Shown: piece by piece, positions 53,746-61,159 of the stretch
Layout: the number at the start of each line of letters is the position of its first letter
Numbering within the stretch: the first letter of the stretch is position 1
NCBI RefSeq assembly: GCF_021440085.1
Contig: NZ_JAKCPW010000010.1
Coordinates: 285,107-349,106 of the forward strand
Reading direction: 5' to 3'
DNA: 64,000 nucleotides
From: Dyadobacter sp. CY261
GTDB taxonomy: Bacteria; Bacteroidota; Bacteroidia; Cytophagales; Spirosomataceae
Notes under the pieces: model-generated
Seen by the model: only the letters and a program-made list of their open reading frames with translations
Databases searched by the model: none
What the model was told of the DNA's origin: nothing
Program-made: the position numbers and the translations under genes

Positions 53746-54081
53746 ATGGACGTACTTGAACGCATCGAGCAGCACATGAGCCAAAACGCGGCATTCATGC
53801 AGTCGTTGAACTCATCCCTGATAGGCATGCATCCGAAGCCGGAGCAGCTACCCGACATATTCATTAATGCCAGTGAGGTGCAGCGGATCCTTTCGGTTTC
53901 TGCGCCGACCGTGATCATGTGGACCAGGTACGGGATCATTCGCCACCACGACAATCCTCAGTGCCGGGCAAACAAGTTCCTTCTACGGGAAATCCTCTGG
54001 CTCAAAAAGCAAAAGTACACCTTCCTGACACCGGCCGAGATCAAGAGCCTGATCAGCCGCAGATCATCCGAATTATCGTAA
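53746..54081 (+). CDS. Helix-turn-helix DNA-binding protein (excisionase-like)
   Basis: 111 residues. The middle segment FINASEVQRILSVSAPTVIMWTRYGII and KFLLREILWLKKQKYTFL is a winged helix of the MerR/excisionase sort used by Bacteroidota mobile elements. The N-terminal 40 residues are a helix without known domain. Candidate excisionase or regulator. Separated from the membrane peptide by 16 nt. Confidence 0.7.
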   Translation: MDVLERIEQHMSQNAAFMQSLNSSLIGMHPKPEQLPDIFINASEVQRILSVSAPTVIMWTRYGIIRHHDNPQCRANKFLLREILWLKKQKYTFLTPAEIKSLISRRSSELS

Positions 54082-54144
54082 AAAGTCTTTACGTATATAT
54101 AAATCCGTTTTTTAATCATTTAAAATCTATAACCAAATACAGAA

Positions 54145-54864
54145 ATGGGAAGAGCCGACGAATTTCGACCGTCAAACCCTGCCGAGCGCTTTTATGATTG
54201 GCGCAGCGATGAGAATGCATTTTGCTTCTACGACAAAGAGTCCGAGGCGCGCATTGCAGAGCCATTGCCCTTCAATTTCCTCATCCTTCGCCAATCGATC
54301 CGGATTACAGGCGTAGACAAACAGACAAACCAGCAGATCCTCAGCAACGAGGTGCGCAGCGTAAGTAAGGAGCCACTGAACGTTCGCCTGAGAGACGGCA
54401 AGGTATTATCTACCGGATATTGGTCCGAAATTAAAGAGGAGGTCAATTCGTTCGGCGGTCACTATACTAAGATAATCTTTGCGATGGATGCTGCTGGATC
54501 AATGATCTGCCTGCGCATACGTGGCAAAGGATTACAGGCGTGGGGCGACACGATCGGCAAGAGCCAGCGACGTCAGCGAGATGAATGGATAGTTGTAAAT
54601 GGCTACCAAGAGGACTTTTACGACGAAAAGCCATTCTCCTGGCCGACCTTTGAATTTGGCGGATCAATATCGAAAGAAATGTGGCAGCGCAGCGATGATC
54701 TGTACAAAGAATTGGAGGAGTACTACAAAGGGATCAGCGCCCCACAGGCTCAACCCATTGCAACATCCGCAACCTCGATAGCTCCGGCAACGTTAATGCC
54801 TACCGCCGCAGCTACTACACTACCATTCGCTGCGGTTTCAGACGACGACGATTTGCCTTTTTAG
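54145..54864 (+). CDS. Phage single-strand DNA-binding protein with SSB-type acidic tip
   Basis: 239 residues. It ends DDDDLPF after an Ala/Pro/Thr-rich flexible linker, which is the acidic Phe-terminated tip that bacterial SSBs use to bind partner proteins. The first 180 residues do not show the usual SSB OB-fold sequence but include beta-rich stretches (RQSIRITGVDKQTNQQI, SFGGHYTKIIFAMDAAGS). Context (beta clamp, initiator and resolvase downstream) supports a replication role. An unusual or strongly diverged SSB is the likely function. Confidence 0.7.
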   Translation: MGRADEFRPSNPAERFYDWRSDENAFCFYDKESEARIAEPLPFNFLILRQSIRITGVDKQTNQQILSNEVRSVSKEPLNVRLRDGKVLSTGYWSEIKEEVNSFGGHYTKIIFAMDAAGSMICLRIRGKGLQAWGDTIGKSQRRQRDEWIVVNGYQEDFYDEKPFSWPTFEFGGSISKEMWQRSDDLYKELEEYYKGISAPQAQPIATSATSIAPATLMPTAAATTLPFAAVSDDDDLPF

Positions 54865-54903
54865 CGTGTCAATTACATTTCATCAACCCTAAAACCCGGT
54901 TAC

Positions 54904-55065
54904 ATGAATGAGCCAAACGACTGGAAATCGATCGTCCTGATCTATTATTTTATTCAGGCCGCAGCAATCATCGCCTGCGCTGTATTCATAGTCGGGATCG
55001 GCATACTGGCTGTTCAGTACATAGCCCCCGACAGTTTCATCAATTACGTTCTCTCTAACTTCTAA
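54904..55065 (+). CDS. 53-residue membrane protein
   Basis: MNEPNDWKSIVLIYYFIQAA leads into a hydrophobic segment (AIIACAVFIVGIGILAVQY) and ends FINYVLSNF. One or two membrane helices. It is tightly packed between the SSB-like gene and the Cys-rich repeat gene, the latter starting five bases downstream. No family recognized. Confidence 0.55.
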   Translation: MNEPNDWKSIVLIYYFIQAAAIIACAVFIVGIGILAVQYIAPDSFINYVLSNF

Positions 55066-55070
55066 CAATA

Positions 55071-55877
55071 ATGTCAACACAAATTTTTAAAAGCTACTTT
55101 GATTTCTATCAAAGGGAAGATAAGACCGTGAACGGTGTTTCGACTGAATTTGCCGCCGAAAACCCGGAATTTGAAAAGCAAAACGAAACGAATAAGGGCT
55201 GCTGGAGCTGCTCCGACTGCTCCGGCTGCTCCCGCTGCTCCTACTGCTCCGACTGCTCCGGCTGCTCCCGCTGCTCCGACTGCTCCGACTGCTCCGGCTG
55301 CTCCGACTGCTCCGGCTGCTCCCGCTGCTCCTACTGCTCCGGCTGCTCCGACTGCTCCGGCTGCTCCCGCTGCTCCGACTGCTCCGACTGCTCCGGCTGC
55401 TCCGACTGCTCCGGCTGCTCCCGCTGCTCCTACTGCTCCGGCTGCTCCGACTGCTCCGGCTGCTCCCGCTGCTCCTACTGCTCCGACTGCTCCGGCTGCT
55501 CCGGCTGCTCCGACTTGGAAAATGCAAAGCCGGTTGCCTCGGCTGAAAAGTCAGAAGCGCCGTACTATCCGGTAATTGAAAACATACACCAAAAGGTGTT
55601 AGATGCGGTTTCTGCTCCGGATGCGTTGGACATGGCAACATGGCATACATGCGACACAACGCATTGCCGTGCTGGCTGGGTAGTTACATTGGCCGGTGAA
55701 GAGGGCCGCAAGCTTGAACGGCGGACTACCACCGGATTCGCAGCGATGATGATATACAAGGCCTCATCGGAGATACGCGTAAGCCCTACACGTTTCTACG
55801 AGACCAACGAAGTGGCCATGGCCGATATGAAGCGCTGCGCTGAGGAGGAAATCAAATCTCAAACACAAAATAAATAG
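55071..55877 (+). CDS. Cys-Ser-X tandem-repeat protein with C-terminal domain
   Basis: 268 residues. Residues 44-148 are 35 consecutive triplets of the form Cys-Ser-X, the first being Cys-Trp-Ser. X is Asp, Gly, Arg or Tyr, and an 11-triplet block occurs twice in a row, identical in DNA and protein. This regular spacing suggests a small beta-solenoid with stacked Cys and Ser columns, comparable to ice-nucleation and other short-repeat solenoids; related Cys-rich repeats occur in other phage proteins by my memory. The C-terminal part (DALDMATWHTCDTTHCRAGW) contains two further Cys/His positions. Possible metal or surface binding; function unknown. Confidence 0.8.
   Translation: MSTQIFKSYFDFYQREDKTVNGVSTEFAAENPEFEKQNETNKGCWSCSDCSGCSRCSYCSDCSGCSRCSDCSDCSGCSDCSGCSRCSYCSGCSDCSGCSRCSDCSDCSGCSDCSGCSRCSYCSGCSDCSGCSRCSYCSDCSGCSGCSDLENAKPVASAEKSEAPYYPVIENIHQKVLDAVSAPDALDMATWHTCDTTHCRAGWVVTLAGEEGRKLERRTTTGFAAMMIYKASSEIRVSPTRFYETNEVAMADMKRCAEEEIKSQTQNK
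55200..55514 (+). repeat. 9-bp tandem repeat, with a 99-bp exact duplication
   Basis: The repeat unit is nine bases (TGCTCC plus a variable codon), continuing for 315 bases. Two identical 99-bp blocks (11 triplets) follow one another. Gains or losses of whole units keep the frame, so length variation would be tolerated. The opposite strand and the other frames have long open stretches only because of this periodicity. Confidence 0.9.
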
Positions 55878-55883
55878 ACTTAA

Positions 55884-57038
55884 ATGGTTGCAGAACAAAT
55901 CGTAATCGGCGGATCTGTTGAGACCGCCGATCTCAAACGCGCCCTAAACCTGTTCACAAAGGTGGTGCGCGACTCCCCTATCCTGCCTATTCTCGATAAC
56001 GTGCTGTTTCATTTCGAGCTGGGCACCCTTCACCTGACCGCATCAAACCTGGTCACAACGGTATTTACTTCTATTCAGGAGGTAGATTTTTGTAAAGCTG
56101 GATCGTTCCTGCTCCCTTACCGTCGAATCAAAGCGTTGGTATCCCTTTCGCCAGCCGGAAAAATGGTTTTCCAGGCGATTGGCACCGAAGAGGATGATAT
56201 CGAAGTGGCGATCACAACCGAATACGGAGAATTTAGATTTGGCGGCCTCGACAAGGTTGGCGACTATCCAGCCCTTTCCTGGTCGCCGGTATCTCATTTC
56301 CGCATCAATATGAGCGAACTCCGAGAAGGACTTCTACTGACGCGGAAAACAGTTTCTACCGACGATCTGCGCCCGGGAATGACCGGTATCCACTTTGATA
56401 TCGCGGAGGGCAATATTAAACTAGTTTCAACAGACGGCCACCGGTTGACCAAGTACGAAACCACGGCTCCGGTATGCGAAACAATCCTGCCGTTTACATT
56501 GCCGGCCAACTTTGCGGACTTTTTGCTGCACAGTACATCGCTGAAAGACAAAGAAGTTTCTTTCGGGTTGAAAGGCATCAACGTTGTAGTAAGGTTTGAA
56601 AGCTGCGTAGTGCTTTCCCGCGCTATCGACACATTCTTTCCCGACTACAAAGCCGCAATGCCATCTAAGTTCGAACATGAAGTCGAGCTCGATATCGCGC
56701 AAGTCAAGGCGAGAATTCAAATTGGGATACTCTTCTCAAATCGAACCACCTCCCAAATGGCCTTCAATTTCTCGCAAGGAAAGCTTAGCCTCGAATCCGA
56801 ATACTTCGATTACGGATTAAAGAGCAAACAGTCGATAAATGTTGATCAGTCCGCACCCAATATAAAAATTGGTTTCAATGCCAGGTTTATAACTACGATA
56901 CTGGCCCCGTTTAGCGGCACTGTTAAACTGCAAATGTCTGCACCGAACAGACCGGCCGTATTTGTTCCCCAGGCCAAACATGCAAAGTCCGTGCAGTTGC
57001 TATTAATGCCGGTGATGTTAGGACATCCCTATCAGTAA
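55884..57038 (+). CDS. dnaN: DNA polymerase sliding clamp (beta subunit), phage copy
   Basis: 384 residues, the normal three-domain length. Segments characteristic of the beta clamp: LKRALNLFTKVVRDSPILPIL, FHFELGTLHLTASNLVTTV, GDYPALSW, LRPGMTGIHFDI, KLVSTDGHRLTKYE, PDYKAAMPSKFE. It encircles DNA and binds polymerase and repair enzymes. Presence of a private clamp beside SSB, initiator and resolvase genes shows that the element encodes part of its own replisome. It starts six nucleotides after the Cys-Ser repeat gene stop. Confidence 0.93.
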   Translation: MVAEQIVIGGSVETADLKRALNLFTKVVRDSPILPILDNVLFHFELGTLHLTASNLVTTVFTSIQEVDFCKAGSFLLPYRRIKALVSLSPAGKMVFQAIGTEEDDIEVAITTEYGEFRFGGLDKVGDYPALSWSPVSHFRINMSELREGLLLTRKTVSTDDLRPGMTGIHFDIAEGNIKLVSTDGHRLTKYETTAPVCETILPFTLPANFADFLLHSTSLKDKEVSFGLKGINVVVRFESCVVLSRAIDTFFPDYKAAMPSKFEHEVELDIAQVKARIQIGILFSNRTTSQMAFNFSQGKLSLESEYFDYGLKSKQSINVDQSAPNIKIGFNARFITTILAPFSGTVKLQMSAPNRPAVFVPQAKHAKSVQLLLMPVMLGHPYQ

Positions 57039-57069
57039 TCAGGTTTTTAACCTTAAACGAGTCGAACCC

Positions 57070-57450
57070 ATGATTTTAAATGCCGATAAAGTAAACGAAG
57101 TATTTAAGTCGTGCCTCTTTCAGGACGGCGAGGGAACCGACAATTACATCGTTGGGTATGGCGTAAATATCAAAGTAGGGTTTCATCCAGATAGGCTGTT
57201 GGCCCAGGCTAAAACAATCGACGCGATGCTTTCGGAGCTCCCGGATACATTCAAGAGATCAGGTGGGGGCGGTATGTCATTCATGAATATGTGCGAGAGC
57301 AAAGAGGGGAATCTATGGACAGGCGCGCATCGAACAATGGATCAACTTGTATGCCTCGGATCAGCGATCGGGAAAGTATCATTTCCTATGCCGCGTGAAA
57401 TGTGGTCGTATCTACCAGGAGGAATGCCTTACATCCTTATTCACGATTGA
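57070..57450 (+). CDS. Widespread phage protein of unknown function
   Basis: 126 residues with motifs FHPDRLLAQAKTIDAMLSEL, SGGGGMSFMNMC, WTGAHRTMDQLVCLGSAIG and MPREMWSYLPGGMPYI. The Gly/Phe-rich centre and the WTGxH and LPGGMPY motifs recur in a family I have seen in many phage and bacterial genomes without known function. No signal or membrane segment. Between clamp and HNH genes. Confidence 0.65.
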   Translation: MILNADKVNEVFKSCLFQDGEGTDNYIVGYGVNIKVGFHPDRLLAQAKTIDAMLSELPDTFKRSGGGGMSFMNMCESKEGNLWTGAHRTMDQLVCLGSAIGKVSFPMPREMWSYLPGGMPYILIHD

Positions 57451-57475
57451 TAATCCTTAACAGCGTCGAACCCTT

Positions 57476-57835
57476 ATGATCGAGTTCGTTAATTGGCAGG
57501 TGTGTGAGCATTGCGGGAAACGATATGCAATGAAGCATTCTTGTAAAAAGGGAGTCAAGCGCAAGCCTATCAGGAGAGTAAGTAAAAAGTACCGCAAAGA
57601 ACTAGATCAATACCGTGTTGACGCAAAAGAATTCATTCGCCTCAACACGGGTTGTTTTGCCACGCTCGAAGGATGCACCAAGCGATCTACCGAAGTGCAT
57701 CACCTGGCTGGTCGCGGATCCCTGCTCAATGCGAAAAGGCTTTGGCGTCCCGTATGCCCCAACTGCCACCGAATCATTCACGACGTCCTGAGTATGGAAG
57801 AGGCGGTAAGCCTCGGATTAAGAATTAAGAAATAG
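57476..57835 (+). CDS. HNH nuclease-like / zinc protein
   Basis: 119 residues. N-terminal CEHCGKRYAMKHSC forms a zinc-knuckle-like set. The HNH-like core is EVHHLAGRGSLLNAKRLWRPVCPNCHRIIHD, with His-His, Asn and His in their usual places and a Cys pair before the last helix. The basic linker RKPIRRVSKKYRKEL fits DNA binding. Comparable small HNH and NinG-like proteins act in phage recombination or packaging. It follows the unknown protein by 25 nt. Confidence 0.75.
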   Translation: MIEFVNWQVCEHCGKRYAMKHSCKKGVKRKPIRRVSKKYRKELDQYRVDAKEFIRLNTGCFATLEGCTKRSTEVHHLAGRGSLLNAKRLWRPVCPNCHRIIHDVLSMEEAVSLGLRIKK

Positions 57836-57863
57836 CGATAACCTACCATATCAGTAGTTTTTT

Positions 57864-58775
57864 ATGAACAGTTACGAGTTTACACGGGCATGGTTCGACT
57901 TTGCTTTTGAAAATACTGATGTCGTCAGTGGAAACCACACCGGTGTATACTTATGGAATGTAGAGCTGAATAACCGCTTAGGGTGGGTAAAAAAGTTTGC
58001 TTCACCCGCCTCACAGGCAATGATGGCAAACGGAATTAAATCCTACAATACCTACAAAAAGATATTCTCAGACCTGGTTCAGTGGGGATTCATAGAAGTA
58101 GTTCAGGAGTCAAAAAACCAGCACTCCGCTTGCATCATTGCGTTGTCAAATTTTGACAAAGCACTTGATAACGCACTTGACAAAGCACTGACAACGCACT
58201 TGACAAAGCAAGGTGATGCTCTGTCATTTTTTGACAACGCAGATGCAGAGCACTTGACAACGCACTTGACAACGCACTTGCAACGCACTGTACAAAGCAC
58301 TTGCCAAAGCAGTAGTAGTATAATTAAACCAATAAACCAACAAACCAACAAACCAATAAACGAAGAAGAAAAGGATTTTTCGCCGCCGTCGTTTGTTCGC
58401 GACGAGCTCGATGAATTAAGAAAAAAAATTGATCCCCCCGAGTTGCGCGCCGCCCCCCTTACCCTCGACGAGTACGAAGTCAAATTGACGGAAAACCGAG
58501 GCTTGCTCGAAACAACCTGCATGAGCTTGAAAATTTCAGAGGAAAGTTTCCGGAAAGCAGTTAAAAAATTCTTCGCAGATAAACGGGCCGTCAACCATCA
58601 AGCCAAAAACGAGCAGGATATCACTCAGCATTTCATGAACTGGTCACGAAAGCGCCTCTGGGAAGAACCTGACGTCGGCGACAAAAAGGGGAAACTAACC
58701 AAATCAGTGGAAGCCGCCGCCCGGACAGCAAGCAGGAGTGACAAATTCTTAACCTTCGACGATCTCAACCAATGA
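57864..58775 (+). CDS. Replication initiator-like protein with internal origin
   Basis: 303 residues. The N-terminal 90 residues (FTRAWFDFAFENTDVV, YLWNVELNNRLGWVKKFA, IFSDLVQWGFIEVVQES) have a winged-helix appearance as in phage replisome-organizer proteins. The middle (residues about 95-150) is a low-complexity Ala/Leu/Thr/His stretch produced by the iterons in the DNA, and the C-terminal part (ITQHFMNWSRKRLWEE) is a domain seen in DnaD-like replication proteins. Together with the embedded repeats it is probably the element's O-type initiator. The next gene overlaps its stop by four bases (ATGA). Confidence 0.7.
   Translation: MNSYEFTRAWFDFAFENTDVVSGNHTGVYLWNVELNNRLGWVKKFASPASQAMMANGIKSYNTYKKIFSDLVQWGFIEVVQESKNQHSACIIALSNFDKALDNALDKALTTHLTKQGDALSFFDNADAEHLTTHLTTHLQRTVQSTCQSSSSIIKPINQQTNKPINEEEKDFSPPSFVRDELDELRKKIDPPELRAAPLTLDEYEVKLTENRGLLETTCMSLKISEESFRKAVKKFFADKRAVNHQAKNEQDITQHFMNWSRKRLWEEPDVGDKKGKLTKSVEAAARTASRSDKFLTFDDLNQ
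58153..58312 (+). repeat. Iteron array, probable replication origin
   Basis: About eleven copies of a 12-bp unit, consensus TTGACAAAGCAC or TTGACAACGCAC: five between 58153 and 58211 (one is 11 bp), six or seven between 58231 and 58312 (including degenerate ATGCAGAGCAC, TTGCAACGCAC, TGTACAAAGCAC). An inverted copy, GTTGTCAA, lies at 58142. Just downstream, 58313-58380 is AT-rich with repeats of AAACCAAC/AAACCAAT. Iterons plus an adjacent AT-rich stretch inside the initiator gene is the arrangement of lambda ori within gene O. Confidence 0.75.
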
Positions 58776-59689
58776 ACAATCTCACAGTAATCAAAAACGA
58801 CGGAATGCCCGCTTACGCTTCTGGAAAGTTGACGCGATCGGAATGCGGAACGGCGATGAGCTCATTTGCATCAATCGAAAACCCGAGAATTTCGAGCATG
58901 GGCGGGCCGCAAATAGCCAAAATTATTTCCGCAATTGGGCTTAAAGTGGCCGTTCGCCTTGGCAGGAAGCCGATTGAAGAAGAAGAACAGGACTTGATCG
59001 ACATGGAAATAAACAGGGACCTGATCAAAAAATTCCCGACGCTCACCGAAAGGGAAGTTATGGAGGCGCTCGAAAACGGCCTCGACGGCGAATACCAGAG
59101 ACGCCCGGAAGACCCCATAATCTTCACACCATCAAACTTTGTCCAGTGGATTAAGGCTTACATAGCCCAAACAAAAACGCCCGTTCAGAAGAAGCTTGCG
59201 CGGCTCGCGCAGGACCAGAAAGATGATGAATGGATCATACCTGAATCCGAGCGTTTGAAAGTTTCCCACGAGTTTTTTTTGTCGGTCGTGAAGCGCGTTC
59301 TCGCAGGCGAAGACTACGAGGATTGGGGCAACTCGGTTTACACATTCCTGGACAATATCGGCTTTATGGTCGTGCAAAAGGAGGACAAGTGGAAGGCTTT
59401 TGAATTCGCAAAGCGGCAAATGATGAAAGATGCTTTGGAGAGTCCGGACGTCGCCGTGAGAAAATCAGAGGTCAGAAGGGTATCACAGCTTGTCTCACAA
59501 TCCGACTTGGGATACCAAGGCAACGAAATCATTGACCGGGCGCGCCGGCTACTGGTCACCCAAAGGCTTGCAGATCTAATCGAAATGTATGAAGAAGACC
59601 AGACCGCCTATTTGGAACTGGTTGCCGAACGGGTCGAATACCTGTGCATCGATCTCAAATCACCAGAACAGTACAATCAACAATCTTAA
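58772..59689 (+). CDS. Unknown replication-region protein, possible P-type partner
   Basis: 305 residues with mixed helical segments (LTEREVMEALENGLDGEYQ, FTPSNFVQWIKAYIAQTK, LFMVV-type strand near FLDNIGFMVVQKED). Overlaps the initiator gene by four bases, an O-P like arrangement, so a helicase loader or other initiator partner is a reasonable inference. No Walker motif or other catalytic pattern. Unusually acidic N-terminal third (IEEEEQDLIDMEINRD). Confidence 0.6.
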   Translation: MNNLTVIKNDGMPAYASGKLTRSECGTAMSSFASIENPRISSMGGPQIAKIISAIGLKVAVRLGRKPIEEEEQDLIDMEINRDLIKKFPTLTEREVMEALENGLDGEYQRRPEDPIIFTPSNFVQWIKAYIAQTKTPVQKKLARLAQDQKDDEWIIPESERLKVSHEFFLSVVKRVLAGEDYEDWGNSVYTFLDNIGFMVVQKEDKWKAFEFAKRQMMKDALESPDVAVRKSEVRRVSQLVSQSDLGYQGNEIIDRARRLLVTQRLADLIEMYEEDQTAYLELVAERVEYLCIDLKSPEQYNQQS

Positions 59690-59698
59690 AATTCCTTC

Positions 59699-60193
59699 AT
59701 GCAAGTAAAGCACATCGTCGGCATAGACCCCGATTTAAATCGCTCTGGCCTCGCGATCTGGGACGTGTCGGGCAAATGGGTGTTCCATAAAGCCGTTTCG
59801 TTCTCAGAGCTCATTTTACGGGTAACAATGCTCTGTCAAAAAGAAGACACAGTAATCGTCCTCGAAGCCGGTTGGCTCAATGCCAAATCAAACTTCCGAA
59901 AGGGATTTTCAAGGCAGAAGTCAGACCGCATCAGCAAGAACGTCGGAGAGAATCAGGCTACCGGAAAAAACCTATCCGAAGTACTGTCCTCATCCGGATA
60001 CCAGGTCATCGAGCAAAAGCCATTGCCAAAGGGCCCGCTAAAAGGGAAATCATGGACGGAGGCAGGACGCAAATTCATCCAGGAAAACTCCGGCATCACC
60101 GGCAGGCTCAATGACGAAGAGCGCGACGCCATCTACCTCATCCTAATGCGCAAACAATCAATCATTCAATCAGCAAAACAAAATGGAAAATAA
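59699..60193 (+). CDS. RuvC-like Holliday-junction resolvase
   Basis: 164 residues of the RNase H fold. Acidic residues expected for the site: GIDPDLNRSGLAIWD (first Asp), VIVLEAGWLN (Glu) and the terminal DEERDAIYLILMR (Asp/Asp). A Lys-rich middle (LPKGPLKGKSWTEAGRKF) is typical of phage resolvases. It would cut branched DNA arising in replication or recombination before packaging. It ends 11 nt inside the next gene. Confidence 0.8.
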   Translation: MQVKHIVGIDPDLNRSGLAIWDVSGKWVFHKAVSFSELILRVTMLCQKEDTVIVLEAGWLNAKSNFRKGFSRQKSDRISKNVGENQATGKNLSEVLSSSGYQVIEQKPLPKGPLKGKSWTEAGRKFIQENSGITGRLNDEERDAIYLILMRKQSIIQSAKQNGK

Positions 60194-60437
60194 GCCTATC
60201 ACAGCCGAAGCGCTATCAGCTGCGGGATTCAAAACCGAAACAGTGGCGCACTGGTCCGGCGAGAAAAAAGAAACTGGACTGCTTGTCCTGCATGGCTGGG
60301 ATCCGGTGCCCAGGATACAGTTTTCCGAGCCGGTTGCCTATGCCTCAATCAAGTCGCAACAGTGGAAACTGAAAAACCAGGAAGACCTAGACAAATTCAT
60401 CAATAAGTACATACCGATCTTCTGCGAAAAACAATAA
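60183..60437 (+). CDS. Small hypothetical protein
   Basis: 84 residues: ITAEALSAAGFKTETVAHW, LLVLHGWDPVPRIQFSEP, DLDKFINKYIPIFCEKQ. Soluble, alpha/beta pattern, no known family. Overlaps the resolvase by 11 nt and shares one base with the next gene (TAATG). Confidence 0.55.
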   Translation: MENKPITAEALSAAGFKTETVAHWSGEKKETGLLVLHGWDPVPRIQFSEPVAYASIKSQQWKLKNQEDLDKFINKYIPIFCEKQ

Positions 60438-60670
60438 TGGGACAGAAAACAAAACGCGGCACTGTAAAGCCCACCACGCCAGCGCCAAAGCAAAACTTCA
60501 TCCAGCACAGGGAAACCTTCGACGGACTTATCAATCGTAGCTATGAATCGGCTCCAAAATTTCAAGTCATCGAGCCAGGACAAAAGCCTTACATAGTCCA
60601 TTCGCGCAGGGCGCTCGATCAGCTCCGGAAAAGCCATCCGACCTGGACGATCAACGAATACAAGTTTTGA
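60437..60670 (+). CDS. Small basic hypothetical protein
   Basis: 77 residues with a basic N-terminus (MGQKTKRGTVKPTTPAPKQN) and a short soluble domain (YESAPKFQVIEPGQKPYIV, LRKSHPTWTINEYKF). Coupled to its upstream neighbour by the TAATG overlap. Function unknown. Confidence 0.55.
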   Translation: MGQKTKRGTVKPTTPAPKQNFIQHRETFDGLINRSYESAPKFQVIEPGQKPYIVHSRRALDQLRKSHPTWTINEYKF

Positions 60671-60673
60671 CCT

Positions 60674-60868
60674 ATGGGTAGTATCGTCCGGCACATCGAC
60701 GACATCCTCGACGAATTCGGCTCGTGGGATAATTACGAAAAACATTTCCAACAACTTAAAAACAGTTCACTCAATGAAAAAGAAAACGCTGATCCTCGCC
60801 CTGGTGACAATCCTTGCCTCAGCATGCAAAGACAAACCTCTGCTGACACCGGAGAACCCGGCATTTAG
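60674..60868 (+). CDS. Possible small protein overlapping the lipoprotein gene
   Basis: 64 residues; the first part (MGSIVRHIDDILDEFGSWDN) is natural looking, but the last 30 residues overlap the lipoprotein gene in another frame. It begins three nt after the previous stop. Real or partly spurious; no family. Confidence 0.35.
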   Translation: MGSIVRHIDDILDEFGSWDNYEKHFQQLKNSSLNEKENADPRPGDNPCLSMQRQTSADTGEPGI

Positions 60869-61130
60869 TGGCACCACCTGGATATCTTACATGTTTGGCA
60901 CCGTGCCCGGCAATGAAATCTACAAGGTGCTTGAATTCAAAAAAGGAAACCAGGTTGAAATCAGCTACAAGGCAGGCGGCACGCGGGACTTTATAACGGT
61001 CGGGACTTTCAACTACAATTCCGATAGCTCCCGGTTCTGGATCATAGGAACCAACGATAAGCCGATATACGGCGAAATCAAAGGTCATCAACTCCAATTT
61101 GAAAACGCCCTCTACGATCGCAGGAAATAA
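60774..61130 (+). CDS. Lipoprotein encoded in the replication region
   Basis: 118 residues with a clean lipoprotein signal (MKKKTLILALVTILASAC). The mature domain is beta-rich (TWISYMFGTVPGNEIYKVL, FNYNSDSSRFWIIGTNDKP) and has a lipocalin-like feel, but no family is certain. A surface or periplasmic lipoprotein amid replication genes may act in superinfection exclusion or in host-surface change. Confidence 0.65.
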   Translation: MKKKTLILALVTILASACKDKPLLTPENPAFSGTTWISYMFGTVPGNEIYKVLEFKKGNQVEISYKAGGTRDFITVGTFNYNSDSSRFWIIGTNDKPIYGEIKGHQLQFENALYDRRK

Positions 61131-61159
61131 GATAAAACCAGCCAAACATAACTAATATT

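Noticed and set aside
55087..55659. Long minus-strand Ser/Arg-rich frame and a plus-strand Ala/Pro/Thr-rich frame across the Cys-Ser repeat
   Set aside because: Both arise from the 9-bp periodicity; only the Cys-Ser frame has natural N- and C-terminal domains outside the repeat.
58153..58312. CRISPR-like array
   Set aside because: The units are only 12 bp and directly adjacent with no spacers, and they lie in a coding sequence; iterons explain them better.
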